Assembly: GCF_910589235.1 (NCBI RefSeq)
Contig: NC_060956.1
Location: 8,811,999-8,875,998, forward strand
DNA from: Vespa crabro
Taxonomy: Eukaryota > Arthropoda > Insecta > Hymenoptera > Vespidae
Reading direction: 5' to 3'
Length of the DNA stretch: 64,000 bases
Under the pieces are notes generated by a model. That model saw only the letters and a program-made list of their open reading frames with translations, did no database searches and was not told where the DNA came from. The position numbers were made by a program, and so were the translations under genes. Shown piece by piece: positions 62,701 to 64,000 of this stretch; the first letter of the stretch is position 1, and each line of letters begins with the position of its first letter.

Positions 62701-63673
62701 GTAATTTATTATTATTATGTGCGCAAAACTAACGATTTAATACTCGTTCTACTATTAAGATAAATAATTTGTGTAATCCATTTCGTGTCTCCTGAATGTC
62801 GCGAATATCAGTTAGTATTTGAGAAGAAGAATAATGTTCTATTATAGCTTCTTTCGATAATCAGTAAAAGATATCGATCTACGTAGAAATGGACGTTATA
62901 TATTTCCTCTTGAGTCAGATTTTAACGATAGAAAATTTATTCTCGTGGAATGGTAGGTAAGTGATAGATAAGACGAGTAGCAACTCGTCTAGTTAAAATG
63001 AGTCATCGATGGTATTTCATGTTGTATCGTCTTGTTCGACATGCTCGAACGCTTTTGAAGATTGAAAAATCTTAAGATCAATTCAGGTCATTCTCTCATT
63101 ATTGAGACGCAAGGAGCAAATTATTCTAAGAAGTTAAGAGAAATAATTTGTGTAGATTATCGTAAGAAATTAAAAGAAATAAATTTGCTACTTTGTATTT
63201 ATTTCTGCTTGCTGCAAGTAGAAATTCAAGAACTACTTTTAAAATCATTTTTCGATTCTTTCCGATGCTTGTATGTTTATGTAAAAAAACTTTTCACGAT
63301 AAGAAAAGAAACATTAATTCGAATCTTAAACGATATATAATCTTTCACTGCGATGACAAGACTCAAAGTTATCAGTCGGCTGATTTTATCTAACTCCTTT
63401 TTTTACAAGTAATTGGGAAAATCCTATCTTTGGTTCTTTATAAATACAACTCTGTTGATTTTTGTTTAACGATAGTCTTCGTCATTTATAATATCCTATC
63501 TCGTAATCCAAGGTAAAATAGAAAAAAAGTAGAAGGAAAAATTACACGACTTTTTTATTGAATATAATCTAAAAGACAAAAGTTTCACGTAAAGTGCAAC
63601 TCATTTCAGGTTTTTCCCTTTCTAAACGTTCTACGATTTCTATTTTACGTTCATCGCGAACTCTTAATACAAG
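62701..63673 (+). other. Intron of the two-membrane-segment protein gene
   Basis: An AT-rich stretch beginning GTAATT. ORFs inside lack splice or codon support. The 3' end is uncertain (63673 or 63688). Confidence 0.45.
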
Positions 63674-63790
63674 AGAAGGAAAAAACAGGAAGAATCTAAC
63701 TATGAGATAGTCGACGTAGACAACGAAAGGAGGTCGTCTACTAGAACCGTCGTTAGGAACGGTTACTACTTTAGGGATATTCACCCGGAA
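63674..63790 (+). CDS. Two-membrane-segment protein, candidate exon 3 (boundaries uncertain)
   Basis: In phase 0, matching the end of exon 2, the sequence reads (RRKKQ)EESNYEIVDVDNER, RSSTRTVVRNGYYF and RDIHPE. Two acceptors give the same frame: ACAAG at 63673 and AAACAG at 63688; both have weak pyrimidine tracts. A donor is possible at CCGGAA|GTATAT (63791). If it is unused the frame runs to TAA near 63880, with AATAAA at about 63868. The charged, Tyr-containing (YEIV) part fits a cytosolic tail. The minus-strand ORF over the same region is a shadow. Confidence 0.5.
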
Positions 63791-64000
63791 GTATATATCT
63801 ATAAAGCGATATTTTTATCGTTCGTCGTTCTTATAGATATGCTTGTCTACCTTTCTGTTCCCTGTGCAATAAAACTGATATAAATTTTATTTGCGGATGA
63901 TAAACAAAAGAAGAAAGATTATATACAATACCTTTTTTTGTACATTCTAGCGATTCATATTCTAACTCATTATTTGGAGAGAAAAAAACGAAAGATTTGG

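Noticed and set aside
1..64000. CRISPR arrays, bacterial operons, rRNA or tRNA genes
   Set aside because: None seen. The spaced repeats are microsatellites, and the coding sequence is split by spliceosomal introns.

Overview
This is a eukaryotic, almost certainly insect, nuclear window. It is AT-rich with no obvious loss of CpG, crowded with microsatellites (CT/GA, TATC, TA, AAAT) and has few transposon-like sequences. GT-AG introns of 70-85 nt occur in one compact gene, and introns of many kilobases in another. I lean towards Hymenoptera (bee, wasp or ant), from general composition only.

1-44.4 kb (+ strand): the 3' part of a very large Musashi-family RNA-binding protein gene (Rbp6/msi type). 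The RRM exons lie upstream of the window; only exons for the low-complexity C-terminal tail are here. Confident exons are a 33-nt microexon (3566-3598), 4546-4629, 26715-26780, 29356-29630 and the last coding exon 31025-31066. The last one ends in the GPLI..AFTNGYH tail shared with vertebrate MSI1/MSI2. All junctions before 29356 are in phase 1. Other phase-compatible segments look like alternative exons or C-termini: a read-through to 4802, a terminal exon 8969-9054, candidate cassettes at 10420, 12847, 20802 and 25452, and a possible terminal exon at 27357. A 3'UTR intron (31090-31369) is followed by about 13 kb with no convincing ORF and a purine-rich sense strand, up to a good polyadenylation signal at 44339. 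I read this as a possible very long 3'UTR. The introns also hold a possible nested secreted-peptide ORF (8001-8198), a GC-rich island (17.7-18.15 kb) and two fold-back elements (22.1-23.2 kb). A third fold-back element, built of 21-bp tandem units, lies at 40.3-41.1 kb.

44.6-45.85 kb (+): a compact, complete four-exon gene for the ESCRT-III subunit Vps20/CHMP6 (209 aa), with a possible upstream ORF.

45.85-61.6 kb: mostly intergenic, with two weak gene-like islands: a TATA/initiator plus short ORF and donor at 53.2 kb (+), and an exon-like segment at 59.1 kb (-).

61.64-64 kb (+): the 5' part of an unrecognised gene for a small protein with two membrane segments. It has a TATA box, a 16-nt coding first exon, and at least two more exons; it probably continues past the window.

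Exons were joined by eye from splice signals and reading phase; no alignment or transcript data were available.
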